DNA of 64,000 bases, taken from NCBI GenBank assembly GCA_016718155.1, contig JADKEH010000044.1:62001-126000 (forward strand). Direction: 5' to 3'. This DNA is from Candidatus Rhodoferax randersensis. Lineage in GTDB: Bacteria; Pseudomonadota; Gammaproteobacteria; Burkholderiales; Burkholderiaceae_C. Positions 18,837-28,449 of the stretch are shown piece after piece (within the stretch, counting starts at the first letter, position 1; every line of letters begins with the position of its first letter). The translations under genes and the position numbers were made by a program. The notes under the pieces are model-generated. The model was not told the origin of the DNA and did not search any database. It saw only the letters and a program-made list of their open reading frames with translations.

Positions 18837-20197
18837 TTTGTCCCCCCCTTGGGTGGAGAGGCCTTCCGCTGGGACGCCACTTCATCCTTGTCCAAATATC
18901 GAAAGGTCTTGGCAATGGCATCCATCGCCAACGAGCCATCCCGGGCGGGAACGACCTGCATATTGTTGAGCGTGACAATCCGCGACAAGTTGGCAATATC
19001 GGAAGCAAACGAGCCAATATCGTGGTAACGACCCGTCACGCGTACCGCAATCGGCAATTCAGCGTAGTACTCCTTCACGTTGACTTGTCCGGGCCTGAAC
19101 AAATCGAATTGGAGACTTCGGCCCAAGCCGGATTGGTTGATATCCGAGAGCAAGGCATCCATTTCCGCCTTGCTTGGCAACTGCTTCTCAAGCTGGGTGA
19201 CGTATTGCTGCACTTGTTCACGCTGCTTCTTCAATGCGTCCAGGTTCACGGCTTTGGTAAGCCGAGCTTTATAGTCCTCACGCAGCTTGGTCTCCTTGGC
19301 CTGCTCGGCCACCAACTCATCCTCAGACCCACTCAAGAACGAGAACCACGAAACCACCACAACTACTGCCGCGATCAAAACAAACAGGCCGTAGCGAGGA
19401 ACGGCCGGCCAACTAACCGGATCCTTTGGGTCGAGGTCGCGAAACTGTCCCGCTACTTTTTCTTGGATCGAAGCGAAGTCGGGTTTCATTTTGGGAGCGC
19501 TTGCCATGTTTCCTGCTCCTATTTCTTTGCGGGGAGAGGATGGAGCCGAAGCCGTACCCGATGCGGGAACAACCACGACAGATGAAGACACAGCCACGAC
19601 CGCTGCACTGGCCGCAGCCCTCGCCTTCTCGGCTTCACTGGAGCGCATTAGCCGAAACCGAATCGTAAAGTTGGAGACTCGCCGCTGCTCACGCGCACTC
19701 AAGGCCACACTGCCCGCCACGATTTCCACCAAATCAGGCTTGGAAAACCAGGGCGTATTGTTCGCCAAATTTCTCAGTAACTCGGACACGCGCTCATTGG
19801 ACTGGGCCACGCCCTTGATCTCAACGACTTGATTCTCTTGCTTCAGTGCATTGACATACACGCCGTCAGGCATCTGCTTGACCAGTTCAGATAACATGTG
19901 CACCGGCAAATTTCGATCCGCCTGCAAGTCCTCAACCGCCTGCTGACGGGCTCGCAACGAAGCAATTTCAGCCTCCAGGCCGGCAATGTCCTTGATCTTG
20001 GCATCCAGCACCTTGATCTCTGTCTCAAGGATACGGTTCTTGCCCTGTTGACCGGATATCAGAGCCTGGTACCAGAGAAAAACGGCACCAACGATCAAGC
20101 CCCCGGCAAGAGCCGCTGCGGCCAAGCTGAAGTTGAAAACGTCTTTGCGGAACTTTCGCGCCGCCTCTCGGTGCGGCAGCAGATTAATCAAAATCAC
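18833..20197 (-). CDS. pilNO: PilN-PilO fusion (type IV pilus alignment complex)
   Basis: A single open frame of 454 codons holds both proteins. PilN comprises about residues 1-195: MILINLLPHREAARKF binds PilM, followed by one membrane helix and a periplasmic ferredoxin-like domain. An Ala/Val/Ser-rich linker follows. PilO begins at the Met at residue 231 (position 19507): MASAPKMKPDFASIQ, with FVLIAAVVVVVSWFSFL as its helix and a coiled coil after it. Usually these are two genes. AGGAG still lies eight bases before the internal ATG, so PilO may also be made alone. I chose the GTG at 20197 (GGAGG seven bases upstream, GTGA overlap with the pilM stop) over an in-frame GTG at 20227. Confidence 0.88.
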   Translation of the reverse strand: MILINLLPHREAARKFRKDVFNFSLAAAALAGGLIVGAVFLWYQALISGQQGKNRILETEIKVLDAKIKDIAGLEAEIASLRARQQAVEDLQADRNLPVHMLSELVKQMPDGVYVNALKQENQVVEIKGVAQSNERVSELLRNLANNTPWFSKPDLVEIVAGSVALSAREQRRVSNFTIRFRLMRSSEAEKARAAASAAVVAVSSSVVVVPASGTASAPSSPRKEIGAGNMASAPKMKPDFASIQEKVAGQFRDLDPKDPVSWPAVPRYGLFVLIAAVVVVVSWFSFLSGSEDELVAEQAKETKLREDYKARLTKAVNLDALKKQREQVQQYVTQLEKQLPSKAEMDALLSDINQSGLGRSLQFDLFRPGQVNVKEYYAELPIAVRVTGRYHDIGSFASDIANLSRIVTLNNMQVVPARDGSLAMDAIAKTFRYLDKDEVASQRKASPPKGGTK

Positions 20198-21273
20198 TGG
20201 ATGAACCTCCGCAATGCCAATCCGCACGACGTCAGGTAAGACGGCGACTCACGTGTCATCTTCTTCAATCGCACATTCGAGCCGATCTCCATGCCGTCAA
20301 ACGGGTTGACCAGACTGCACGCAAAAGAGGTGTGCTGGGTTACCGCCGCCGTCAATCCGGGCAAGGCGGCCGATCCACCGGCCAGCATCACGTAGTCAAC
20401 CTTGTTGTACGGCGTGCTGGTGAAGAAGAACTGCAGGGCACGCCCGATCTCCTGCACCATGCTTTCAACGAAAGGCTGCAGCACCGTCGCCTCGTAGTCA
20501 TCAGGCAATTCACCGCTGCGCTTCTTGCTTTCGGCTTCTTCCAGCGAGAAGCCATACTGGCGCACAATCAGCTGCGTCAACTGGGCACCACCAAATGCCT
20601 GGTCCCGGTCGTACAACACCTCGTCATCACGAATGACCTGCATGCTGGTGGTCAGAGCACCCACCTCAAACAACGCCACAATGGCCCCGGCCCCCTTGTT
20701 GGGTAGGCTTTCAATCAGGCGACCGGTGGCCAGACGGGAGGCATAGGACTCGATATCAACGATCACCGGCTTGAGCCCCGCCGCTTCCGCAAGACCTTGA
20801 ATGTCCTGCACCTTCTCGCGGCGCGACGCGGCAATCAGGACCTCAATGTCGCCAGCAGAACTTGCACTGGGGCCAATCACACAAAAATCCAGGCTGACTT
20901 CGTCCAGCGGAAAGGGAATGTACTGGTTGGCCTCGGTCTCAACCTGTGCTTCCAGCTCCTGATCCGACATACCGCCGGCCAGCACGATCTTCTTGGTAAT
21001 CACAGCGGAAGGCGGCAAAGCCATCGCCACATTCTTTGTCTTGGTTCCACTCTTCTTGACCAGACGGCGCACAGCTTCAGCAACCTCATCGAATTTCTCG
21101 ATATTGCCGTCGGTGATCCAGCCGCGTTCCAGCGGCTCGATGGCGCAACGTTCCAGCACAAGGTTCCCCGACGCGTCTTTCCCCAGTTCCACCAGTTTGA
21201 CACTGGAAGAACTGACATCCAGACCCAGCATAGGAGCGGGCTGACGACTAAACAACGACCCCAAAGAGATCAA
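20194..21273 (-). CDS. pilM: Type IV pilus assembly ATPase-like protein PilM
   Basis: PilM is a cytoplasmic actin/FtsA-like protein that binds the PilN N-terminus and positions the alignment complex. The sequence shows GLDVSSSSVKLVEL (phosphate 1 loop), FEVGALTTSMQV and the adenosine-binding MLAGGSAALPGL. It is about 359 residues, normal for the family. The in-frame ATG at 21279 directly abuts its purine-rich site (AGGGGATG), while the TTG at 21273 has correct spacing and gives MISLGSLFSRQ, the usual start, so I prefer it. It is the first gene of the leftward pilMNOPQ operon. Confidence 0.94.
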   Translation of the reverse strand: MISLGSLFSRQPAPMLGLDVSSSSVKLVELGKDASGNLVLERCAIEPLERGWITDGNIEKFDEVAEAVRRLVKKSGTKTKNVAMALPPSAVITKKIVLAGGMSDQELEAQVETEANQYIPFPLDEVSLDFCVIGPSASSAGDIEVLIAASRREKVQDIQGLAEAAGLKPVIVDIESYASRLATGRLIESLPNKGAGAIVALFEVGALTTSMQVIRDDEVLYDRDQAFGGAQLTQLIVRQYGFSLEEAESKKRSGELPDDYEATVLQPFVESMVQEIGRALQFFFTSTPYNKVDYVMLAGGSAALPGLTAAVTQHTSFACSLVNPFDGMEIGSNVRLKKMTRESPSYLTSCGLALRRFIQ

Positions 21274-21510
21274 GAGCATCCCCTGAAAGAAGCCGGTCCG
21301 GGACCAGCGAAACTTAAGAAATCACTTCAATGCTATCAGTAAGCTCCTTGTCCCGCAAAGGTTTTTCCCAATTATCAGGATTGCGAGCGTTGCCAAAAGC
21401 AGACGCTTTTGATTTGGACAAGGCGACACAGCATGAGGACAGCAGGATCAAAAGGCGATGCGGCAACAATACGCGTTTCTCTGAGCCGCATCTGCTGAAA
21501 CCGCAATTTT

Positions 21511-21516
21511 TATAAT
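21511..21516 (+). promoter_or_regulatory. Candidate -10 box for the PBP1A gene
   Basis: A perfect TATAAT lies 26 bases before the start codon of the penicillin-binding protein gene. No good -35 hexamer is present at 16-18 bases upstream, so this is a partial promoter match only. The divergent pilM promoter must lie in the same 269-base gap, but I could not place it. Confidence 0.35.
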
Positions 21517-21542
21517 GCTGACGCTATCTTACAAAGCTTTCT

Positions 21543-23927
21543 ATGGCAACCCATTCCAGCACCGCCGATTCCGACGACTCCAAAACAGGTGACAAGGCAC
21601 GGCGCGGGCCGTTGGCGTGGATGTTGCACGCGGGCCTATGGTCCTTGGGTTTGCTCATGGCAGGCGTGCTGTCGGTACTCATTGCGGTGGCGATCGCCAT
21701 GGCGGTCGCGTTCCCCAACCTGCCCGATATCTCGGACTTGTCCGACTACCGCCCCAAACTGCCCTTGCGCGTCTTCTCGGCGGAAGGCGCCTTGATTGGC
21801 GAATTCGGCGAGGAACGTCGTCACTTGACCCCGATCAAGCAGATCCCCAAAGTCATGATCGACGCCGTATTGGCGATCGAGGACGCTCGTTTCTTTCAGC
21901 ACGGCGGGGTGGACTACAAGGGCGTCCTACGGGCCGTCATGGCCAATCTGGGACGCATCAAGAGCCAAGGCGCCTCCACCATCACCATGCAGGTAGCCCG
22001 CAACGTCTACCTGTCCAGCGAAAAGACCTATACCCGCAAGATCTACGAAATTCTGTTGACTTTCAAACTCGAGCACCTGCTGACCAAGGATCAGATCCTC
22101 GAAATCTACATGAATCAGATCTTTCTGGGCAATCGGGCCTATGGCTTTGCTGCGGCGGCCGAGGCCTACTTCGGCAAGCCTCTCAAGGACCTCACGATTG
22201 CGGAAGCCGCGATGCTGGCGGGCTTGCCGAAGGCGCCCTCCGCCTACAACCCGATCAGCAATCCCAAGCGAGCCCGGTCGCGCCAGCTCCACATCATTGA
22301 GCGCATGGAAGAAAACGGCTTCATCACAGCCGAACAGGCAGTCGCCGCCAAAAAGCAGGAATTGAAAGTCAAGACCAACTCCGACAACAGCAAGGTGCAC
22401 GCCGAATACGTCGCGGAGATGGTGCGGCAGTTGGTGTTTGCCCAGTACGGTGAAGAAACCTACACGCGTGGCCTGAACGTTTACACCACGCTCAAGGCCG
22501 CCCAGCAAGACATCGCCTACAAGGCACTGCGACGCGGCATCATGGACTTTGAGCGTCGGCAGATCTACCGCGGACCGGAGAAGTTCGTCAAGTTGCCAAG
22601 CAACCCGCAAGAGCTTGACGACGCCATTGACGAGGCGCTTGATGAACACCCGGACAATGGCGACGTGATGTCGGCCGTGGTGCTCGAAGCCGATCCTAAA
22701 AGGATCAAGGCCCTGCGGCAAAGCGGTGAGACCATCGAAATCACCGGCGAGGGCCTCAAGCCTGCACAGTCGGGCTTGTCGGACAAGGCGCCGCCGCACA
22801 TCAAGGTTCGGCGTGGGGCCGTGATTCGTGTCGTCAAAACGCCAAAGGACACCTGGGAGATCACACAACTGCCTGAGGTCGAGGGCGCGTTTGTCGCGCT
22901 CGATCCGCGCGACGGCTCAATCAAGGCCCTGGTCGGCGGATTCGATTTCGCGAAGAACAAATTCAACCATGTTGCCCAGGCGTGGCGTCAACCCGGCTCC
23001 AGCTTCAAGCCCTTCATCTATTCGGCGGCTCTGGAAAAAGGTTTCACACCGGCAACCATTGTCAATGATGCACCCCTGTTTTTCGACGCTGGCGTCACCG
23101 GAGGCCAGCCGTGGGAACCCAAAAACTATGACGGAAAATTTGAAGGCCACATGACCCTTCGCCGAGGGCTGGCGAAGTCAAAGAACATGGTCTCGATTCG
23201 AATTCTGCAGGCCGTGGGCGCCCAGAACGCCCAGGACTGGATTGGCCGGTTCGGCTTTGACCCCGACAAGCATCCTGCCTACTTGACCATGGCGCTGGGC
23301 GCGGGCTCGGTCACGCCAATGCAGATGGCCACGGCCTATTCAGTCTTTGCCAACGGGGGTTACCGGGTCAACCCCTGGCTGATCACCAGAGTGACCGACC
23401 AAAAGGGCAAGGTGCTGGCCGAGACCAAGCCCCCAGAGCTGGACGATTCGGTTCGTGCCATCGATGCACGCAATGCGTTTGTAATGGAAAGCCTGCTGCA
23501 GGAAGTCACCCGCACAGGCACTGCGGCCAAAGCACAGGCAACGCTCAAGCGGCCTGATCTGTACGGCAAGACCGGCACTACCAACGATTCAATGGACGCT
23601 TGGTTCGCCGGGTTTCAGCCTACCCTCACGGCAGTGTCCTGGATCGGTTACGACACGCCCCGCAAGCTTGGCGACCGTGAAACCGGCGGCGGCTTGAGCC
23701 TGCCGATCTGGATCAGCTTCATGGAGCATGCCCTCAAGGGTGTGCCGATCAACGAGCCCGAGCCACCGGAAGGGGTGATCAATGCGGGCGGTGAATGGTA
23801 TTACGACGAGTACGCGCGCAATGCTGGGGTTCGCAGCCTTGGCCTGGAAACCGATGCCGACGCGGCTTCCACGCAGCCTCTGCCGTCGGATGAGAAGAAG
23901 AAGATTCTCGACTTGTTCAAGGACTGA
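21543..23927 (+). CDS. mrcA: Penicillin-binding protein 1A (bifunctional transglycosylase/transpeptidase)
   Basis: This 794-residue class A PBP polymerises and cross-links peptidoglycan. A short cytoplasmic tail and one helix (about 25-57) precede the GT51 domain, with catalytic Glu in AIEDARFFQHGG (about 113) and KSQGASTITMQVARN. An OB-like insertion follows. The transpeptidase domain has RQPGSSFKPF (active Ser about 486), SKN in LAKSKNMVS, and KTGTT near 675. The location opposite pilM is classic for beta- and gammaproteobacteria. Its stop directly abuts the convergent cyaY stop. Confidence 0.96.
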   Translation: MATHSSTADSDDSKTGDKARRGPLAWMLHAGLWSLGLLMAGVLSVLIAVAIAMAVAFPNLPDISDLSDYRPKLPLRVFSAEGALIGEFGEERRHLTPIKQIPKVMIDAVLAIEDARFFQHGGVDYKGVLRAVMANLGRIKSQGASTITMQVARNVYLSSEKTYTRKIYEILLTFKLEHLLTKDQILEIYMNQIFLGNRAYGFAAAAEAYFGKPLKDLTIAEAAMLAGLPKAPSAYNPISNPKRARSRQLHIIERMEENGFITAEQAVAAKKQELKVKTNSDNSKVHAEYVAEMVRQLVFAQYGEETYTRGLNVYTTLKAAQQDIAYKALRRGIMDFERRQIYRGPEKFVKLPSNPQELDDAIDEALDEHPDNGDVMSAVVLEADPKRIKALRQSGETIEITGEGLKPAQSGLSDKAPPHIKVRRGAVIRVVKTPKDTWEITQLPEVEGAFVALDPRDGSIKALVGGFDFAKNKFNHVAQAWRQPGSSFKPFIYSAALEKGFTPATIVNDAPLFFDAGVTGGQPWEPKNYDGKFEGHMTLRRGLAKSKNMVSIRILQAVGAQNAQDWIGRFGFDPDKHPAYLTMALGAGSVTPMQMATAYSVFANGGYRVNPWLITRVTDQKGKVLAETKPPELDDSVRAIDARNAFVMESLLQEVTRTGTAAKAQATLKRPDLYGKTGTTNDSMDAWFAGFQPTLTAVSWIGYDTPRKLGDRETGGGLSLPIWISFMEHALKGVPINEPEPPEGVINAGGEWYYDEYARNAGVRSLGLETDADAASTQPLPSDEKKKILDLFKD

Positions 23928-24269
23928 TCAGGGCGAGAACATAAGCGTGAATCCTGCCTGGTCGCTCGCGTAGCGGCTCAGGCTGGCGAAGAACTCACCC
24001 TGACCCTTGGTGTCCAGCCACTGCCCCTGGTCTTGGTCTTGGTCCTGCCGAAAGTGGAATCCGCCACATCGCGCCGCCAGCCATATCTCATGCAGCGGCT
24101 TTTGCAAGTTGATGACAATCTGGCTCTTGTTTGAGAACACCAGCGTGATCATGCCGCCAACTCGCTGGTTGTCGATATCAGCGCTGGTTTGGTCATTGAT
24201 ACGGTCGCACGAAGCCTCAACGGCCTTGAGCACCAATTCCGCACGATCCAGAAATTCCAAGTCGGTCAT
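23928..24269 (-). CDS. cyaY: Iron-sulfur cluster assembly protein CyaY (frataxin)
   Basis: This 113-residue frataxin homologue modulates IscS and iron delivery in Fe-S assembly. It begins MTDLEFLDRAELVLKAVE, has an acidic first helix and the beta-sheet segments GGMITLVFSNKSQIVINLQ and HEIWLAARCGGFHF. An unusual run of four Asp-Gln pairs follows (RQDQDQDQGQWLDT), encoded by near-perfect six-base repeats at 24027-24050. It is convergent with PBP1A and divergent from lptM, with only 12 bases between the two start codons. Confidence 0.93.
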   Translation of the reverse strand: MTDLEFLDRAELVLKAVEASCDRINDQTSADIDNQRVGGMITLVFSNKSQIVINLQKPLHEIWLAARCGGFHFRQDQDQDQGQWLDTKGQGEFFASLSRYASDQAGFTLMFSP

Positions 24270-24281
24270 TACAATTTCACC

Positions 24282-24521
24282 ATGTTGCTTCTGATAAGAA
24301 TTCTAGTCAGTCCCTTTGTCCTTGCCGCCAGCGCGGTGACCTTGGCCGCCTGTGGGCAGCAAGGCCCACTGTACCTGCCGACCGACCCACCTCCTGGCAA
24401 GCGCCCCGCCGCCACGCCAAAGCTCCCGCCATACTTGCAGCCCAACACGCAGCCTGCGGCACCCATGCCAGCGGACTCCGCTACCTCCACCACGCCTGGC
24501 GCCCGTCCCGCTTCACAATGA
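24282..24521 (+). CDS. lptM: LPS translocon maturation lipoprotein LptM (YifL-like)
   Basis: This is a 79-residue lipoprotein with a signal peptide, the lipobox AVTLAAC and then the LptM signature GQQGPLYLP right after the Cys. The rest is a proline- and alanine-rich tail. LptM helps fold the LptD/LptE LPS translocon. There is no Shine-Dalgarno site. TACAAT at 24270-24275 would place a transcription start at or next to the ATG, so the message may be leaderless (inference). The stop overlaps the lysA start by four bases (ATGA). Confidence 0.85.
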   Translation: MLLLIRILVSPFVLAASAVTLAACGQQGPLYLPTDPPPGKRPAATPKLPPYLQPNTQPAAPMPADSATSTTPGARPASQ

Positions 24522-25814
24522 CCAACCCAAATCTTCCCGGCCAACCCCAGCTCGCCTACCAGGGGAACGCACTCTTCCTGGAACAAGTCCGACTGAGCGA
24601 CTTGGCCAAAGGGCACGGCACACCTCTGTTTGTGTACTCCAAGGCCTCCATGCTGTCCGCACTGGCCGCCTACCAGCAAGGCTTTGCCGGTCGGGACGTG
24701 CAGATTTGCTATGCCATGAAGGCCAACCCCGCATTGGGCGTGATTGCCGTTTTTGCGCAGGCCGGCTGCGGTTTTGACATTGTTTCCGGCGGCGATCTGG
24801 ATCGCGTTTTGGCAGCCGGCGGGCGAGCCGACAAGGTCATCTTTTCCGGCGTTGGCAAAACTCGCGCCGAAATGCGACAAGCGCTTGCGGTTGGCATTGC
24901 CTGCTTCAACGTCGAGAGCGAAGCTGAATTGGAGGTCCTCAACGAAGTCGCGTTGGCCATGGGCGTACGCGCACCGATGAGCCTGCGGGTCAACCCCAAC
25001 GTTGACCCAAAAACTCATCCTTACATCTCGACCGGCCTCAAAAGCAGCAAGTTCGGCGTCGCCCATGAGCGCGTGGTTCCCGTCTATCAGCGGGCGGCGA
25101 CACTGCCCGGCATCAAGGTGGTTGGCATCGATTGCCATATTGGCTCTCAGATTACCCAAGAGGAACCCTATCTCGACACGGTGGACCGGATGCTTGATCT
25201 GGTTGAAGCCATCGAGGGCTGTGGCATCCCCATTCATCACATCGACTTTGGCGGCGGCCTGGGTATCGATTACAACGGTGAAGCGCCGCCCGATGCGACG
25301 CAGCTCTGGAAGAAATTGCTGCAAAGGCTTGATGCACGGGGCTTTGGCACCCGGCGCCTGATGGTGGAACCAGGTCGCTCACTGGTGGGCAACGCTGGCG
25401 TGTGCCTGAGCGAGGTGCTCTACCTCAAACCCGGCGAACAGAAGAGCTTTTGCATCATTGACGCCGCCATGAACGATCTACCGCGCCCGGCGATGTACCA
25501 GGCGTACCACCAGATCGTGCCGCTACACACCCCAGACCAACGACGCCAAGGCCACTTGGGAAGTGGTCGGACCGGTCTGCGAAAGCGGCGACTGGATTGG
25601 CCACGACCGCACCCTGGACGTCACACCAGGCGACCTGTTGGCGGTACTGTCGGCCGGCGCCTACTGCATGAGCATGGCCAGCAACTACAACTCACGCGGA
25701 CGCGCCGCCGAAGTGCTGGTGGACGGTGACCAGAGCTACCTTATCCGGCGGCGCGAAACCATTGCCGACCAGATGCGACAGGAAGCGCTCGCCCCGCCCC
25801 GCTCTGGCCAGTAG
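24518..25814 (+). CDS. lysA: Diaminopimelate decarboxylase, with an apparent frameshift
   Basis: LysA decarboxylates meso-diaminopimelate to lysine with PLP. Visible features are the PLP lysine in CYAMKANPALGV, SGVGKTRAEM, GIDCHIGSQIT, the glycine-rich DFGGGLGIDY and VEPGRSLVGNAG. At 25532 the frame breaks: ACC-C-CAG, where one base in a run of C appears inserted (or two are lost). The C-terminal part continues in another frame as VVGPVCESGDWIG and LSAGAYCMSMASNYN, which contains the substrate- and PLP-contacting residues. Correcting one base gives 431 residues. A gene essential for lysine synthesis is unlikely to be truly broken, so I suspect a sequence error. Confidence 0.93.
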
Positions 25815-25829
25815 CCGGCAGCGGCCCCC

Positions 25830-26465
25830 TCAAGAACTTTGTCGCTTCGCGAAGCGGATGGCTCGCCATGCCAGCAGCGTGCCCAGGATCGCCGCATACA
25901 CAGCAACTTCGGCAAAGTCGTTCTTGCCCGCGCGCATCCAGAAAAAGTGAAGAATCGCCAGCAGCGCAACGGCATACACCAGCGTGTGCAACTTGCGCCA
26001 GCGTGGTGCGCCCAACGCCTTTATCGCGCGATTGAACGACGTGGCAGCCAGCGCCGACAGCAATACAAACGAAGTAAACCCCACCAGGATGAATGGTCGC
26101 TTGGTGATATCCCGGCTGATGTCGGCCAGATCAAAGCCCATGTCAAACCAGCTGTAGCTCAGCAGGTGCAGCACCCCGTAGAAGTACACAAACAGGCCCA
26201 GCATCCGCCGAAAGCGTGCCAGCGCCGGGGTGACCGTGATCACGCGCAGCGGTGTCACCGCCAGCACGGCGCACAGGAAGCGCAAGGTCCAGTCACCGGT
26301 TGCTCGGACCAAGGCCTCGGCGGGGTTGGCCCCCAACTGATTGGTGATCGCCGCATAGACCAGCCACGCGCAGGGCAACAACGCCAAACTGAAGACCACC
26401 GATTTGCTATGGGAATGCTGCAGGATGGCTCCAACTGGAGCCTGGTTGCGGACCAGGGTGGACAT
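25830..26465 (-). CDS. msrQ: Protein-methionine-sulfoxide reductase haem-binding subunit MsrQ
   Basis: This 211-residue membrane protein of the ferric-reductase-like family has about six helices. Conserved His residues likely ligate haem (YGVLHLLSYSW, APRWRKLHTLVYAVALLAILHFFW). MsrQ passes electrons from the respiratory chain to the periplasmic molybdoenzyme MsrP, which repairs oxidised methionines. Its ATG overlaps the msrP stop by one base, so the pair is coupled. Confidence 0.93.
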   Translation of the reverse strand: MSTLVRNQAPVGAILQHSHSKSVVFSLALLPCAWLVYAAITNQLGANPAEALVRATGDWTLRFLCAVLAVTPLRVITVTPALARFRRMLGLFVYFYGVLHLLSYSWFDMGFDLADISRDITKRPFILVGFTSFVLLSALAATSFNRAIKALGAPRWRKLHTLVYAVALLAILHFFWMRAGKNDFAEVAVYAAILGTLLAWRAIRFAKRQSS

Positions 26466-27475
26466 CAGAAGAACTTCTTGAGGTCCATGCCCGTGTAGAG
26501 TTGCCCTACCTGCTGCTCATAGCCGTTGAACATCAGGGTCTTGCGCTTCTTCGCAAACAATCCATCTTCGCCAATGCGCCGCTCGGAAGCTTGGCTCCAG
26601 CGCGGGTGATCCACGTTCGGGTTGACGTTGGAGAAGAATCCATACTCCCTGGCGGCTGCGCGATTCCAGGCTGTATTGGGCTGCTGATCAGTGAAACGAA
26701 TCTTCACCAGACTCTTGGCGCTCTTGAAGCCGTATTTCCAGGGCACCACCAGGCGCACCGGTGCGCCGTTCTGCTTCGGCAAGACCTCGCCATACATGCC
26801 GAAGCTCAGCATGGTCAGCGGATGCATCGCCTCGTCCATGCGCAAGCCCTCCACATACGGCCAATCCAGCACATTCGAATCGACGAAGGGCATGGTCTTG
26901 GGGTCCGCCAAGGTCACAAATTCGACGTATTTGGCCGCGCCCAGAGGCTCCACACGCCGGATCAACTCGCTGAGCGAATAGCCTACCCAAGGGATCACCA
27001 TCGACCAACCCTCCACACAACGCATGCGGTAAATCCGCTCTTCCTGCGCACTCAGCTTGAGCAAGTCCTCCAGCGCATAACGCCCCGGCTTCTTCACCAG
27101 TCCCTCGATCTCGACCGTCCACGGCGCGACTTTCAGACTGTGCGCGTTCTTCGCCGGGTCGGCCTTGTCGGTGCCAAACTCATAGAAGTTGTTGTACGTC
27201 GTGGCGTCTTTGTAGGCAGTCGGCTGCTCCATCGAGACCGCCGCTGCCAGATTTGACCTGACTGCTGGCAACGCCGCCAATTTGCCAGGTCGCTGCGGGG
27301 GCGCTCCAACCGTTTGCGCCATGGACTGTCGCGATGCCCAACTGGCCAATGCCACCCCAGCAGCACCACTGCCCATCAGCCTGAGCAGGTCGCGCCGCCC
27401 CTCGTACACACTGCGCTGAGTGATCTCGCTGGAAAGGGGACGGTCAAAACCACTGCGATGGGATCGGATAGGCAT
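26465..27475 (-). CDS. msrP: Protein-methionine-sulfoxide reductase catalytic subunit MsrP
   Basis: This 336-residue molybdopterin enzyme of the sulfite-oxidase fold has a twin-arginine leader (EGRRDLLRLMGSGAAG) and is exported folded to the periplasm. The molybdenum-ligating Cys is in YRMRCVEGWSMVIPW, and VPWKYGFKSAKSLVKI is also conserved. It reduces methionine sulfoxide in periplasmic proteins using electrons from MsrQ encoded just downstream. Confidence 0.95.
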   Translation of the reverse strand: MPIRSHRSGFDRPLSSEITQRSVYEGRRDLLRLMGSGAAGVALASWASRQSMAQTVGAPPQRPGKLAALPAVRSNLAAAVSMEQPTAYKDATTYNNFYEFGTDKADPAKNAHSLKVAPWTVEIEGLVKKPGRYALEDLLKLSAQEERIYRMRCVEGWSMVIPWVGYSLSELIRRVEPLGAAKYVEFVTLADPKTMPFVDSNVLDWPYVEGLRMDEAMHPLTMLSFGMYGEVLPKQNGAPVRLVVPWKYGFKSAKSLVKIRFTDQQPNTAWNRAAAREYGFFSNVNPNVDHPRWSQASERRIGEDGLFAKKRKTLMFNGYEQQVGQLYTGMDLKKFF

Positions 27476-27606
27476 GTCTTGGTCCTTGGTTCAAGCTTGG
27501 TCGCCCAGCCAAGTAGCTCTTACGGCAACAGACTCAGACGCGCAGACGGCTCCGCAACGGTCAAGCCCGAGCGTCGTGCGCTCTAGAACAGAACTGTAGT
27601 GAAGTC

Positions 27607-27644
27607 AAAAAAAAGGGCGGCGCCATCGTGAGATGGCCCCGCCC
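27607..27644 (-). terminator. Intrinsic terminator after the c4-type cytochrome gene
   Basis: On the minus strand GGGCGG and GATGGC arms form a 13-position stem with one C-C mismatch and a four-base loop (27615-27644), followed by eight T residues (A at 27607-27614 on the plus strand). It ends 59 bases beyond the cytochrome stop codon at 27703. This is the clearest rho-independent terminator in the window. Confidence 0.85.
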
Positions 27645-27702
27645 AGATCAGGGTTTGCGGTTGGTGTCTTACTCAACGCACTAGCAAACGCTCAATGGCG
27701 AT

Positions 27703-28375
27703 CTAGCGCAAGCCCGCCATGTAGTCCGCTACGGCCTTGATCTCTCGGTCATTTAATTTTGCAGCAATCTGGCTCATTTGAATGCTGTTCTTGCGAATGC
27801 CATCGCGAAATGCGGTCAACTGCGTCGCGCTGTATTCTGCAAACTGCCCACTCAAGCGGGGGTACTGTGCCGGGATGCCCGCTCCATTAGGACTGTGGCA
27901 GCCGGCGCAGGCCGCAATCTGGCGGTCCGCAATACCGCCGCGGTAGATGCGCTCGCCCAAAGCGACCAGATCCTTGTCCTTGGCGGCGCCGGGCACCGCC
28001 TTCTTGCTGGCCAGCCAAAAGGCCACGTTCTTCATGTCGTCGTCACTCAGCGCCGCAGACATCCCGGTCATGATCGCGTTCTCGCGCTTGCCGGATTTGA
28101 ATTCCTGCAATTGCTTGACCAGATATTGCGGATGCTGCTGGGCCAGCTTCCGGGTTGGCCGCAATCGCAGAGTTGCCGTCTGCCGCGTGGCAGGCCGCGC
28201 ACATCGCATAACTGGCTTCACCCTTGGCCAGATCAGGCTTGGCCGGAGCGGCCGCGGGGGCTTTGGCTGCGGACGCGGCGGCTACGGGCGCGGCGGGTTT
28301 GGCTTCCTCGGCAGCGGTGGTGAAAGCAGCGCCAACCAAGGAGGCGGCGACCAGGAAATGGGCAAGCAACTTCAT
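27703..28375 (-). CDS. Dihaem c4-type cytochrome, with an apparent frameshift
   Basis: This periplasmic electron carrier has a signal peptide (MKLLAHFLVAASLVGAAF), an Ala/Pro-rich linker and two haem sites, CAACH and CAGCH, each in its own c-type domain. The first domain should continue NPKLAQQHPQYLVKQL, but an extra G near 28152 (AACCCGGAAG) moves the rest into another frame. Removing one base yields 223 residues. The divergent neighbour is engB, an arrangement often seen for cytochrome c4. It probably donates electrons to a terminal oxidase. Confidence 0.88.
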
Positions 28376-28449
28376 AAGTGATGAGGTGTCAGTCAGGTAA
28401 GCAAAACAGGAGGATTCTACAATGCGGCCATGGGTTTATCTTTTACACA

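Noticed and set aside
21280..21510. Promoter for the pil operon in the pilM/PBP1A gap
   Set aside because: No -35/-10 pair with acceptable spacing could be found on the minus strand by eye.
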